DNA of 64,000 nucleotides from Allacma fusca. Taxonomy: Eukaryota; Arthropoda; Collembola; Symphypleona; Sminthuridae. Below the pieces are notes generated by a model, which worked only from the letters and a program-made list of their open reading frames with translations, was not told the DNA's origin and ran no database searches. Every line of letters begins with the position of its first letter. Within the stretch, counting starts at the first letter, position 1. A program made the translations under genes and the position numbers. Location: assembly GCA_947179485.1 (NCBI GenBank), contig OX359250.1, positions 3,245,661 through 3,309,660 of the forward strand, given 5' to 3'. Shown in pieces: positions 11,290-22,900 of this stretch.

Positions 11290-12124
11290 GCTTCTACTGT
11301 GAACAAGTGAGAAACAAAAATCATCAGGTACTTGTACTAATTCATGGGTAAAATCATATAGGTCAAAGGTAATTTGAAGTGGGTCTCTCATTCGGCCAAT
11401 AATTTTATAATAATGCAACAAACACATTTTACTGTGGAAACACAATTTCACCTGTAAAATTTTGAAAATCAACTTACTCCTGTTTGTGCCTTAACACTTT
11501 ATATAAACAAAATTACAAAGAGCTGAAGTGAGTATTGTGGTAAAATATGCGGGACAGAAAAGGTAACGTGACAGGCGAATGGGCGTATACGTAGGTTTTA
11601 CTTAAAAGCATTTTTAATTAGAAAATTAACTCAAATCGCACGAAATAGCTTTTCGCAACATCCGGTCAATGGTGCTAATTATTACAGCTGCAAAAGAATG
11701 TTTAAAAAATGATGAAGTCACAATAGATGGCGAGATTATTAATTTACACTATTGTAAGAATGTATAACAAATGTGTGTTTATATGGGACACTAGCGTAAA
11801 CAGCCATCGGCTTCGCCAATGGAAGCTACATATATATTTCATATGCATAAGCCGTTTAGCAATTTGGTAGTGTGTACTTGCGGATCTATAAAGTGCGCTT
11901 AGAAGAGAGCGAAGATTTAAAATCCTTTCATCATCTTGAAATTATGGTATAGGATATACTTTTCCAAGGCTTTAAAATCAATACTTCTGACATTTTAGAT
12001 AACGTGTCCACGTGGAAATGTCGAATTATCTAGTGACGTTAATTCGGTAATTATCTCTACATTACTGGCCGTTGGCCGTATCCTGCTGTTATCTGTTAAT
12101 TTAAAGCTTGGCGCGCTCATCCAA
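11290..12124. other. Spacer with no supported gene
   Basis: No coding pattern is visible. CCATCGGCTTCGCCAATGG (about 11803-11821) is a small stem-loop of the GGCTTCGCC type common in miniature elements and Helitron ends, but no element border was seen. Confidence 0.4.
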
Positions 12125-12229
12125 GCAAGCCGGTGGTATATACAGTAAGCAAGCCGAGAAGCACAGTGAGCTGAGCGAGCTGAAAAACGTCTCCTCGGCG
12201 ACAGGGTTGTCGGCTATATACCACCTGAT
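12125..12229. repeat. Short inverted-repeat unit ending in GGTGGTATATA
   Basis: GGTGGTATATA near the left end and TATATACCACC at the right end are inverted copies about 80 bp apart. They enclose a comparatively GC-rich core with GAGCTGAGCGAGCTG. It is probably a small non-autonomous element. It abuts the long palindrome at 12233. Confidence 0.5.
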
Positions 12230-12232
12230 TCC

Positions 12233-12349
12233 AGTCTACTGGATTCTCAATAGAGCGTACAATATTAATCAATTTTAGATTAGCGCTTTAATATGCCCAT
12301 AATCTAAAATTGCTTAATATTGTACGCTCTATTGAGCTTCCAGTAGACT
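12233..12349. repeat. Near-perfect 117-bp palindrome (50-bp arms)
   Basis: The left arm (12233-12282) and right arm (12300-12349) are reverse complements over about 50 bp with only three or four mismatches, including CTCAATAGAGCGTACAATAT in both. The loop is 17 bp. As RNA this would fold into a long hairpin. It may be a fold-back miniature transposon or a small-RNA source. Confidence 0.9.
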
Positions 12350-13334
12350 TCCCAAGCGCAATTTTCTCTATTAAATCCAGAACGTCGTGTCTCTCACTCT
12401 GTGTGTCGATCTTCAAGCCTACATCGAATGCTCTACTCATGGTTGTATGTGCCATGGTTATGGAACTCAATTCTGTCTCCATACATTACAATTTATTGCA
12501 ATCTGATTATTTTGTCAAATCGAAACTGAAAGGTCACTATGCTCCGCATCGTTCAAACTAAATGTACTTTCTAATTTTCCAGACCTTAAGAATTTGAGGA
12601 GAGGAGAATTTTAGTGATTGAACAAAGTACGCATAAGTTTCGGATTCCTATTAGGGAAAATCAAATGGAATTGACTTATTCTAACACTTTTAATATGTAC
12701 GTCAGTTAAAATCTCAAATACTGTATTGCCGAAATTATTTGCTCACTATTTTTTAATTACATTCCTTAACATTCATATTTGGTCTTCATATCCCCTGAAA
12801 ATATCCTTAGGCAGTAAGGATTGATTGGTAGGAACTATGAATTTTAGTGACTATCAGCACTGGTCTGTCGGCCATGCGCAAATTTATAGCAGATATGTCG
12901 GAATCGTGCAGTTGCATACAGCCGGGCGCTTTAATTTCGCAATTATTGCCAGGAATATCGTACGCATAAAATATGTGTTCGTCAAGGCGCTTAATTTGCG
13001 CCATAATATTCCCATGATGACTGCTTCTATTGATTTGGCATTGTAAATGCATCGAATCGACGTCAGAATGAGAAAATAACCCAGTCCTGTAAAATATGTG
13101 TTTCCGAGCATGCGTATTTGAATGTTTGAATTGAACACCGTGCTCTCAAATCACCTTGTGACTGCAGTTTGTGTTAGATGTGGTCGTGCCTGTAGCAAGT
13201 CATTGTTCCTCATTTGAGTTCGCACAGGAAGTGATTGCAGGTTATTTATAAAATTCAGTTATTAGTTAAAATGTCAATATTACACCGATTTTTAGTATAA
13301 AAACTATTCAATAGTAGGAATAAGTAAAACAAGA
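12350..13334. other. Spacer; open frames on both strands but no recognisable protein
   Basis: About 12807-13052 is open on both strands and slightly less AT-rich than its surroundings. Neither translation shows a family motif. It could be element debris. Confidence 0.35.
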
Positions 13335-13692
13335 AGGTCCTTATTGGGTTATAGAATTTCCAGAAGAAGGAGCATTTGAAGTTGTCCCATCCAGCTGGGT
13401 ATAATCTCTGATGAGTTAGCATGTCATTTTCCTTTAAAAATACACAGCTGCATTGCGGAAGCAGATTGCAGTGAATATATTGTATGCATTCCAAAACCTA
13501 TTAATGATTACCCTATGGATAGTGTCTTATTTAATATTGTAAAAACCAGCAACACTTGTACAGAATTGAATTCGTCGAGCATTAGTGAACTGAATCAAAA
13601 ATGTGTTTTACTTCCCACAGATATTCATTCCGAGAAATACTTTTGTATTCCCTATACTTCTATTTTATCAAATAATTATTGTAATGGTTAAT
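13335..13692 (+). pseudogene. Fragment resembling DUF4806-associated proteins
   Basis: About 13341-13401 reads YWVIEFPEEGAFEVVPSSW and ends near a GTATAA donor. This resembles the N-terminal 'VxFxEDxxxEVVPxxWL' block common in insect DUF4806-type proteins, which are often repeat-associated. About 13449-13692 after a TACACAG acceptor is open for 81 codons (CIAEADCSEYIVCIPKP...) and ends in a stop. The phase between the two stretches does not match with the obvious splice sites. The family call rests on one short block. Confidence 0.3.
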
Positions 13693-13699
13693 GTATGTG

Positions 13700-14370
13700 C
13701 AACAAAATATAGTTTGATATAAATGTAATCGATTTCCGTTTGTAATACGCTGGAGTTGTTCTAATACTAAGATTTTAATACAAACGAACGGCAGTTACTA
13801 CCAGCATCGTATTTTTTGCGCATAATAGTATCTGATAAGTGCATATAATGCGTCGACAAACAGCGTCATGCCAACAGCGGGGGCTCGGGAAAGATGGCCA
13901 AAATATATCGCCTGGCCGACCCTGCTTACATGCAGCAAACATGCGCCTTCCCGATTTCCTTGTGCTGATAGGGTACAGTACGTGAAACGTGTTGCGCTAC
14001 TACGAATTCCTTTCATTTTTCCTATTTTAAATAATCAGTGCGTCCAGCGTCGGAGACTTCATTTACATTATTACGGTACAGCTGAGCTATATACAAATTA
14101 TATTCAAATATAAAAAATCCTAATTGATCAGAACGTTGAGCTGATCCATTAAGGGTCGAAGCACCACACAATGATGCAACAGCAAGATTTAATAACAATG
14201 GATTCAACAATTGATCAAGCGATTCGTTAAATTCCACGTGAATAGCCAAATATTGCGTTTGGGAAAGAACCTTGGTGGGCCGGAGCGTCGTACCATAATT
14301 TTTTGATGATATGTCAACTATAGCTTTATGAAACGAATTGTTAGTCTTACAATTAATAGTTCACGTCTTA
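13700..14370. other. Spacer without recognisable content
   Basis: Only short shadow frames are present. GATGCAACAGCAAGATTTAA near 14172 resembles GATGGAACAGCAAGAGCTAG near 55543 and may belong to the dispersed repeat described at 21283 and 55420. Confidence 0.3.
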
Positions 14371-14377
14371 TATGAGA

Positions 14378-14541
14378 TTACTTTTCCCGGCGAAGCGGGG
14401 AAAAGTAAGTTGGTAAAAGTAAAGTTGCGTCTTCTCGACAGGCGTTGATACGGATCAATAGCCATTTACGGTCGGTCGTAAGTTTGTGTACTCTCACAAT
14501 TCTCAAGTACTTGCCCCTGTGAAGCACAGGGCTTTTACTAG
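14378..14541 (+). mobile_element. Helitron-like 3' terminus
   Basis: The sequence ends with the short hairpin GCCCCTGT-GAAGC-ACAGGGC (14513-14532), followed a few bases later by ACTAG|T. A hairpin near a terminal CTRR, inserted before T, is the classic Helitron 3' end. A second stem-loop, TTACTTTTCCC/GGGAAAAGTAA (14378-14408), lies upstream. No TC-type 5' end or Rep gene was located, so this is a non-autonomous copy or a fragment. Its relation to the Pif1 helicase relic at 1475 is unknown. Confidence 0.6.
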
Positions 14542-14719
14542 TTATTCTGATTATAGACAAGAAGGAATTATTGATATTTGAAACTATAGCATGATTTAGC
14601 GGGCTAGTATTTGATAATTTGGGTATGCATTCAGAACCATTAGAGTTATGCACAGTTTGGTAAATGTTGACTGTGCCACCTGTCGATGGTGCAGGTATTA
14701 GCAGGTGTTTATATGTAAC

Positions 14720-15480
14720 CATTTTGATTTCCTTAGATAGAAAATCTATTCAACAGACGGTATTTGTTTGAAGATCGGTTCAGTCGTATGATGTGAGGAA
14801 ATTTAAACAGGGAGTGTGTTTTTTTGAAGACGGCCATTCCCATGGTGAAGCATTTTTTAGCTATGTACTTATAAAGTACATACACACATTTTCAATAATG
14901 TGTATGATATTGAGTCCAAATATGAAAGGGCTGTAGCCAACCAATCCGAAATTATTAAGAAATAAAATGGGACTATTTGAGCTGCGGCACGGCACCAAAG
15001 AATGGAGCGTGATGTGGCCTTCTATTTACATGGAAGGCGCTGCCCGTGTATTACGTAGGGAGGAACCTCCTCTCCTCGTCTACTACAGCAAGCAATGCTG
15101 GCTCTATGTATACGTATACAATCCATGCGTGCATGGATCTAGACGAGCATGCCGCCTGCCACCCTCATTTAGTTGTAGTAGGCTGTCGGTTAGCGGCTTA
15201 TTTTTTCCACGCTGTTTTATTAACAAATTATTTGTTGTTGCTTTACAAATTCAGGGGGGGTACACATTACATGGTTGTACCCCACCCATTTTAGTGGGGG
15301 TTGCCATTGACCTTTGTAACACCATTGTTCACCGCCTGGGTCATACTGATTTATTTGCACATAAATCCATGAGATTGCGCAGGGCGCAGGGTTACAGTCA
15401 TATTTGGGAACGCAATTATGTGCACGACGCCTTAAGCAGATATGTATATAAATTACCCGCTTCGGATTTTCCCCGTTTTG
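14720..15480. other. Spacer with a long unrecognised open frame
   Basis: 14967-15560 (+) is open for 197 codons, long for such AT-rich DNA. However, its base composition is locally richer in GC, the opposite strand is partly open too, and its end runs into the hairpin at 15481. The translation shows no family motif. A short inverted repeat, GGGGGGTAC/GTACCCC, sits at about 15254-15290. Confidence 0.3.
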
Positions 15481-15589
15481 ACTGCTGGCAGACGCAAAAA
15501 AACGCTTTTTCAAAATTTTGCACTACTGTTATTATGCTTTTCTTGAGTTTAGAGTTTTAATAAAGCGTTTTTTTGCGTCTGCCGGTAGT
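15481..15589. repeat. Hairpin-forming inverted repeat with GGCAGACGCAAAAAAACGC arms
   Basis: The arms 15481-15508 and 15562-15589 are reverse complements over about 27 bp with one or two mismatches, separated by a 53-bp AT-rich spacer. It is probably a miniature inverted-repeat element. Confidence 0.85.
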
Positions 15590-16282
15590 AAAAAAAATCC
15601 GAAATTTCAAAAATGTCCATGTGATTTTTCAAAAACAAAATCGAAATTTTGATGCTACGATGCGAAAAAAATCATGAGTGTAGGAGTTAGTTGTGCAAGA
15701 TATTCGAGTAGGGCCAGTATTTGAATATTCAAATTGGCAAGGCTGTAATAAATTAGAGTATTTTTCGGGTTTTTTCGGGTTTTTGACCTTCCTATTGAGA
15801 TTTAGAGGAAACAAATTTCTTGGAATTTTTTTCATCCTATTGTGCATCCGTTGGGCACCTCTAAAAGTATTTCAAAAAATAGTGATTTTCACGGTGGCCG
15901 TTTTAAAAAAAAAACAGACTCCAGGACATACGTACACAAATGCTTATACATACTTCTCCAACACCTGACGCAGTCGATGTTTTTCTGCGTAAATTTTAGT
16001 TTCCAAGATGCGTCACACATTTCAAATTTAAATTGTTATATCACAATTTTAATTCACCGTTACTTAACTTGTGTTGGAATTGTCTTAAAAAACTAACATC
16101 CGTTACTCTGTCCCGTGTATTACTTATTCACATAACTCTTTGTTGTGACTTTGTGAATTATTGATGTTGTCATGTAATTGTTGTACTCATGATTTTGGAT
16201 GATGAAGTCGATATTTAAACTTACGAATTCGCACGGGATTTTATGTAGGAGTAACAAAGGATCTGGGTTAAATAGGTGCGGA
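15590..16282. other. AT-rich spacer
   Basis: No gene is supported. A short direct repeat TTTTTCGGG (about 15761-15780) and poly-A runs are the only structure seen. Confidence 0.35.
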
Positions 16283-16393
16283 AAAATGACGTCATTTTTG
16301 GATAAGGGATTGACTGAGTACGTATGTTAAATCATTCAGAGACAATATGACTGACTGACTAAATGCATGACGTCATTTGTGGCATATCCCTTA
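16283..16393 (-). mobile_element. Short repeat with TGACGTCAT palindromes, copy 2
   Basis: Read on the minus strand it begins AAGGGATATGCCACAAATGA, matching the copy at 9669 with one substitution. It carries CTGACTGACT repeats, a second AATGACGTCATTT palindrome and an internal AATCCCTTATCC. Copy 2 lies about 550 bp upstream of the phosphatase start codon, so its CRE-like sites could matter for that promoter. Confidence 0.7.
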
Positions 16394-16940
16394 ACGCGTT
16401 ACATCATGTGATTACTATACGCATACTATAATATCCCAACCACCGGGAACCTTCAAATCAATGACACAAGCATCAAATATTCACCCAAGTCATTGTCATC
16501 CTATCGTTGGCATACTGATACATGCTTAGTTTTAGCTTTTATCATATCAATAATCAAGACATAACTCCTCCTACTGTTTAGTAGCTAAGTCCTCCTAATC
16601 GCATGTCGTGGGTTATTCTGTATATGTGAGAGATAAGGATAGGAGTACATTCAGTGACCTAGGCAAAAGGCAAGTGTGATTTGTTTGTGCATTCCTATAC
16701 TTCCTTTTTACGTGTGGAGTCAACTAACCAATGTCATTTCCTCACTTGTATAGCTCATTCATCGACACTCACATTTCGTCGTCCTGTTTCATCTGTAACG
16801 CGTCTGGCAGAACGTGATCCACTGTCATAGTTCTTAGTCAGAGTATCAGTCTTGTTCGGTGAAGATCTGTTCGCAACAATTGTAGTTAATTGATCTTGTG
16901 TTGAATTCTTACATACTTACGAGTTTTTGTCCTTTTTATA
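16394..16940 (+). promoter_or_regulatory. Likely promoter and 5' UTR region of the Ptp61F-like gene
   Basis: This region lies immediately upstream of the inferred start codon at 16941. It is less AT-rich than the surrounding introns and free of repeats. No certain TATA box or initiator could be assigned. The call rests on position only. Confidence 0.35.
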
Positions 16941-19900
16941 ATGGATGAGCATTGTAAACGAATGCAGGAAGAAGTGCGTAATATCGATGGTTATATTGGG
17001 TGGAATCCTCTTTACTTTGTGAGTTGCATTGGTGTATGACCTCTTTTAAATGCAATGTGTATATTTGCATGTAGAATACTCTGTAGTATTAAATGTATTA
17101 ATCCCTCCGGCGTATTTTTGCTGGACAAATTGTCTCCGGCCGAAAAGCTCTCCAGACATCATCCCGCTGACATAATCCCGACAAATACTTTATAAATAAA
17201 ATATAATGTGTAACCACGTGAGTTTGTATAGCAAGATAATATAATGTGTATGCTATGCTTCAATTGATATAATTATGGTTGATCTGCCGGAGCTTGACCT
17301 AGCTTGACCTAACCTATATAATGTTTTGGGCTTGAAGATGTCCGGCAGGAAAATTTATCAGTACAGTAAAATTACGTTTTAAGGGATCAACTCATCAGAG
17401 ATACACAATATATACATATGTATTTCATATGCACAATGTATAACAAACTGTTTATAAGGAATATATTTACAAGGTTAAATTCGCTATAAGGGATCTGCTA
17501 TAGTCTGTGTCAGTCAGTGTCATTAGACAGTATTGTGTAAGTCTATAATATCTATGAGAGATTTTTGTGTGTGCAATTTATAGTCCATCGCACTATCTAT
17601 TCAATGATGAGCAAAATATAAATATAACCCGTCAGGTTTTAACCAAAAATATGTTTCTGGTAGGAGCTGTACATACAACCAAACTATGTCTTAATTTCGT
17701 GTGATCCCTCCAAGGATTTAACAGACACGACAAAACGTTTTGTAATTATAATTTTCAGTATTTAAAAAAAAATCCTTGTACAAATTTCGAATCAAATGGT
17801 TTAAATACATCAAAATTTCATTCAAGGTCAGGACGACAGTTCGAATGATGTATTTCATTTGGTTCTGTACTTAGTACTTCCGAGGTTACATTGAGTTTTT
17901 GAGGTTTTCCTGTGTAATATTGTAGTAGAGGAAATAAGGGAGTACAAAACATGGGAGTTATCAAGGTGGAAATATTCACTGAAAAAAAGCCCTTCATGAT
18001 ATCAACTCTGCAATAATTAATTGCGGAATAATTAACGATAGTAATTACCCGTGTTTTATGTAGGTCTAGAATGATTGTTTGTGCTTGGAAATGTTTTATT
18101 ACAGTGATTATTTGAAGGTTATGTCGAGACGTCGAACGTTCGACTTGCTATATAACTTGCAAATAATTAGGAGCACAGAAGCCGGAAACGTACAAGTAAT
18201 TACATAGAAGTACATACACGATGAAAAGAATAATTGTGTTTTTCAGTAATAATTAGATACTTGAACGTTGAAAGTTCGGGAATTATTTAGTCGGCTTGTA
18301 ATAATTGAATGTACAAAGAATTAGGGAACACAACTTAGTTCTTGTTAGGAATATTTCTCGCGAAGTGTACCAACCAACAAATAATGAGAAAAACAGCGTG
18401 ACTGGACGGAAATACGTATGTCAACCTTGTTTTATGTTTTATGTATACAGGGTACCAAGAAGGAAAAATGTTCAAGTCGCTCATGATTTAGGAAAATGTT
18501 TTCCGAGGTATTTACAATTTATTTTCATCCCGCTAGCCGAAATAGCCGATATAGTGGTTAAGGAAGAGCAGTCAAGAAGATCAAAGGAGGATGTTTTAGG
18601 AAATGGTCAAATTCAAAATTTTAATTAGTTCTGTTTACTTCAGTTTCAAGTTTTTACTGTAAAATTTAATTTTTTTCTGACTTTACTCCACTTCCTTGAG
18701 AACTCTATTGAAAGTTTTTGAGTGAGGGATGAAAATATTTTTTTTATCTCGAAAACAATTGCTAAAACATGAGGGAATTAAATATTCTTTTTTTACCGCT
18801 GGCCCTTACGCGGGTTTGGGGGAGGCAATAGTCTCATGTGTATACACATACACTAGAACTGGTACTGGAATAGTAAACTGAGCTGAAGAAATAGTGAGCT
18901 GCTTGGAGCAATGTCAGTCAATGTTTTTTCACAAAAAAAATTGAATGAACGGTATGAGAATTTGTGGAAAGTGGACCGAACTTAATTGAACTTTCAATCA
19001 AAAGTATGACTTCAACGTATGCAAGGGTATTTTTCGTCTGAAAACGTTCTATTGAGTCTTATCATTTTTCATGTTTTTTCATTTTATGTATTTATTGGTT
19101 ACAGTTTCACAGAAGAAAGACTCTCTAGAGACTTGCTCCTTCTCCACATTTTACTCACTGTTTGGTCCTGAAGCAAAATTTTGCGAACCTCGCTCTCATT
19201 TTTTTTTCAGATCATGTTCACAGTTTCCAATATATTAATCTGTTGGATAGGTCATTAGAAACAGCCCATGAAATTTTCCACAAAAAAATGTTGAAAACAA
19301 AATATTGCAGTAATAAAAACAAAATCTGGTTTTGAAATTCATAAAAAATCGATTTATCACCTTTGACACTCGTGTGACCACAAAAATATTAAGCTATGAC
19401 CACACAACATTGAAAAAAAATTGACGAATGTGTCAAATGAAAATGTTTTAGAAAATCTGAATTATAATGTTATACAGACTGGGGGAGTCCAATGGTGGAT
19501 GAGCTACTTCCTTATGTGGGCTTGAGAGGGGGGGGGGCAAATGATATGATTTACCCTGTGCTTCTTTTCGTGACTTAATGATTGATAATAATAATAAATA
19601 ATAAAATGTTTTTGTATGGCATTAAGACTATCATTCTGATTTGTTCTCTAATTGTATGAATTGAATCCTGAATCAGTTTATTTTACACAGACTATTCGCC
19701 AGGAGAGTTCATCGTACGACTATCCATGCACAGAAGCTCGATCGTCTGTCAACAAGCAGTTAAATCGATACAGAGATGTTAGTCCATTTGACCACAGTAG
19801 AGTGATTTTGAATAACGAATCATGCAACTACATAAACGCCAGCTTTGTAAAGGTATTCAGCATATGGTGACACATACCCTTGTTGGTCATGTTTAAGAAA

Positions 19901-22900
19901 TATACCCATTTTTTAGAAAATATCTTCCAGATTTTGAATAATCTGTTTCATTCCGCTGAGTAAAATCTTTCTGCATAGTGGAGGAAGAGTTCAAGGAAGT
20001 GGAGCAAGGTCTGGGTCTGGATTGTTTTTGAAGAAAGGAAATTTTGATTTTCATTAATTTTTTACTCAAATTCGAAAATGTTTTTTAAAAATAGAACTTG
20101 ACTGCAAATGGAAAGGGCGCTGATTTTTAAAAGTTCTATACTGCATAATTTTAATTTTGTAATCATTTTAATTAATGAGTACCTGGTAATTTTATGTATG
20201 AAAGGAAAAATAATTATTGGGTTCCATTCATGTAATGTTAAAAAAGTAGGTACTCATTTTGGTTACAAGAAGTTAAGGGATGAGTGAGGTCATGTTACTC
20301 AATTCCAATGAGGTCAAAAGTTGATTAAATACTCAAAAATTAAACATTTAAAATTTAATTCGATGCATACAAGAGTAAAATTTGAATTTTTCTAAACAAT
20401 TTTGACTTTGAGTAAAATATTCGTGAAATTCAAAATTTTCTCTTTTTTCAAGTCCCACCTTCTTGAACTTCATACCGGGGATTTTTACAAATTGTTAAAA
20501 CAAATTTTTAAAAATCTGGAAGAAAATAGGAAACAATATTTTTACCATCACTTCTATGGGCTGTGGGACAGATGTAGATATGTAGGAATGTTCCATTTAG
20601 TTTTACATTTCCTTTTTTTAATTTAATTTATTTTACTATACATTGCCATTTTACAGGTTTATTTTTTTTACACGTGACTGCATTTGATAATAAATGTATT
20701 GTTACTGTGTGCTTCAATAATTGAAGGGTTATTCGGATATCACTTTCTTTTTGTCGCATTTGGAGCGCATGTGTAGTATTTTACATTCAGCCATTCAATG
20801 ATTGTAAGAATAAAACTAGAACCAGTACTCATAGTTTTCCTTTGTCACTGTTTATACAGTAACCATGAATATATCGTCGTTGAAGAGGCAAAATGATCTA
20901 CATACTGTACAAAAACCATGGCATGTAGATCAGTCCTCTTCAGCGACGATATACAGTTTACCTCAATCGTCATCTAGTTTGTTTTGCTCAAATGTTCGTT
21001 GTTATTTAATAGGTTGCAAAAGCTGGCCGGAATTATATTTTAACTCAGGGACCGCTTCCTAATACAGCAGGCCATTTCTGGTTAATGGTTTGGGAACAAA
21101 AGTCTAAAGCCGTCCTCATGCTCAACAAAATCATAGAGAAAAACCAGGTCAGTATTACTCAAAACAGTAATGTGTAGCCGGAGACAAGCCTTCCAGTACA
21201 CCACTACCAGAGATTAACCCTCCCTCAATGTGGTAACTGCTGACAAAATATCACAAATCTATTCAATTTTTTTGGATAGATTAGATAAAAAGTAAGAAAC
21301 CTATTGTTATTGAAGGAGATGGGTTCATCTGCTTGACCTCAGAAAATTAAATGAGGTCACTAATAAGTACATGCAAATACACGTGTAAAGACACTACGAG
21401 GTAGAACTTGAGCCATGGATTGTCCTGTCTATTGTTTTCATTAAATAGTCTTTTCCATCAACCGGTAGATGTCGCTCGAACTCGTACATGCATGATTTGA
21501 ATTTGATAGTAAACGCTTTTCAATTTTAGTATGTGCATACTCCATACGATTATATACATGGGATTTAATTAATCGTTATCGTTAAATCAGTATAACCTCA
21601 ACAGTGCAAAAAAATATGAGTTGAAGCACAGACGATTCATTGCGTAACAGTTATAACGTTTTAGGGTAAAACACTAACTAGCTCTGGTTGTTACGACACA
21701 TTGTTTTGCATCGCCCCTTAGTGACTTAGCGCGTTGATAACATTATTGAACCATCCCCACATCCCAGTATTTTTAAAGTTGCCGTGCCAAATTTTCAAAA
21801 ATACTTACAAGCATTCATCAGAGTATAGGTCAAACCAGTGCTCGGACTGGGTACAGAAACCGTGTACCCGTACCCATACCCGTACCCGAATATCGGGTAC
21901 TACAAAATGCTGTACCTATACCCGTACCCATACCCGAGTACCCGGGTAAATTATTTCAGTACCCGTACCCGTACCTGAAAATACAATGTAGTACCTGTAA
22001 CCACATTTTACCCGTACCCGTAATGTACCCAAAACCTGTACCCGTACCCGAGTATCTATTGTGTGTACCCGGGTATTACTCGGGTACTGGAAGTTTGGCC
22101 GATTTAAAATCCCCGACGACATTAGCCTGCCCAGCTGAAAAATTTTAATTTGTCAAACAAACATTCGTAAACTGTCTCTCACATTTATGAAGCCCGAGAC
22201 GGAGATTTTCGAAAAATACTGGCAAAATAAGACTAAAATGCAACCCCATGGAAGTTTTGAACGCCAAGTTCAGATGTCTGTCAAGTTCTTTTAACATAAA
22301 AATTTTCAAGATTAATCAAAGGGACTGAAATATAAATATTGCGTGCAAGAAATGATATTTTTCATTCTAAAATGTTATAAATATTCACCTCAATAAATAC
22401 TCAAAGTGTCATAAATACCCAGAATTGAAAATGCTCAAATTGTCTGCATAAAATGCCTTGGCGTTTTCAAATGGGCAACCCTGGGTACTTGTAACGTTAA
22501 GAAATGGATCTGCTAATAAATGTATATTTATTCCGATCTTATCTAGTAATACGTCTTCAAATAATTGTAATATTACACTCCCAATGAAGCTAATTAAATT
22601 AAATCCCAAGAACCTCCCCCTTGAAATTCTTCGTTGATGAGCTTCACTATTTAAGTCGATAAACAGATGATTTCACTGACTCTACGCTCTATTTCTTTAT
22701 TAGATTCCTTGGATGAATTATTAGAAGCGTTAGATTGCAACTACCACGTAATCATAAATGAGACGGAGCCACTTGGCTCTGTCACTAACGCAAGTATCTG
22801 CAGATATACAAAGAAATAAGCAACTCCACGGTTGGTAGGTCTTATTGTTAGCCATAGTAATCCAACCCATCAGGAATCCTTGAGTACCCAAAAATACTCG

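Noticed and set aside
14967-15560. 197-codon plus-strand open frame
   Set aside because: It shows no motif, its local GC is higher so stops are rarer, the opposite strand is also partly open, and its end overlaps an inverted-repeat unit.
18305-18628. 107-codon open frame in intron 1 of the phosphatase gene
   Set aside because: No motif and no flanking splice sites in a suitable phase to join the flanking exons.
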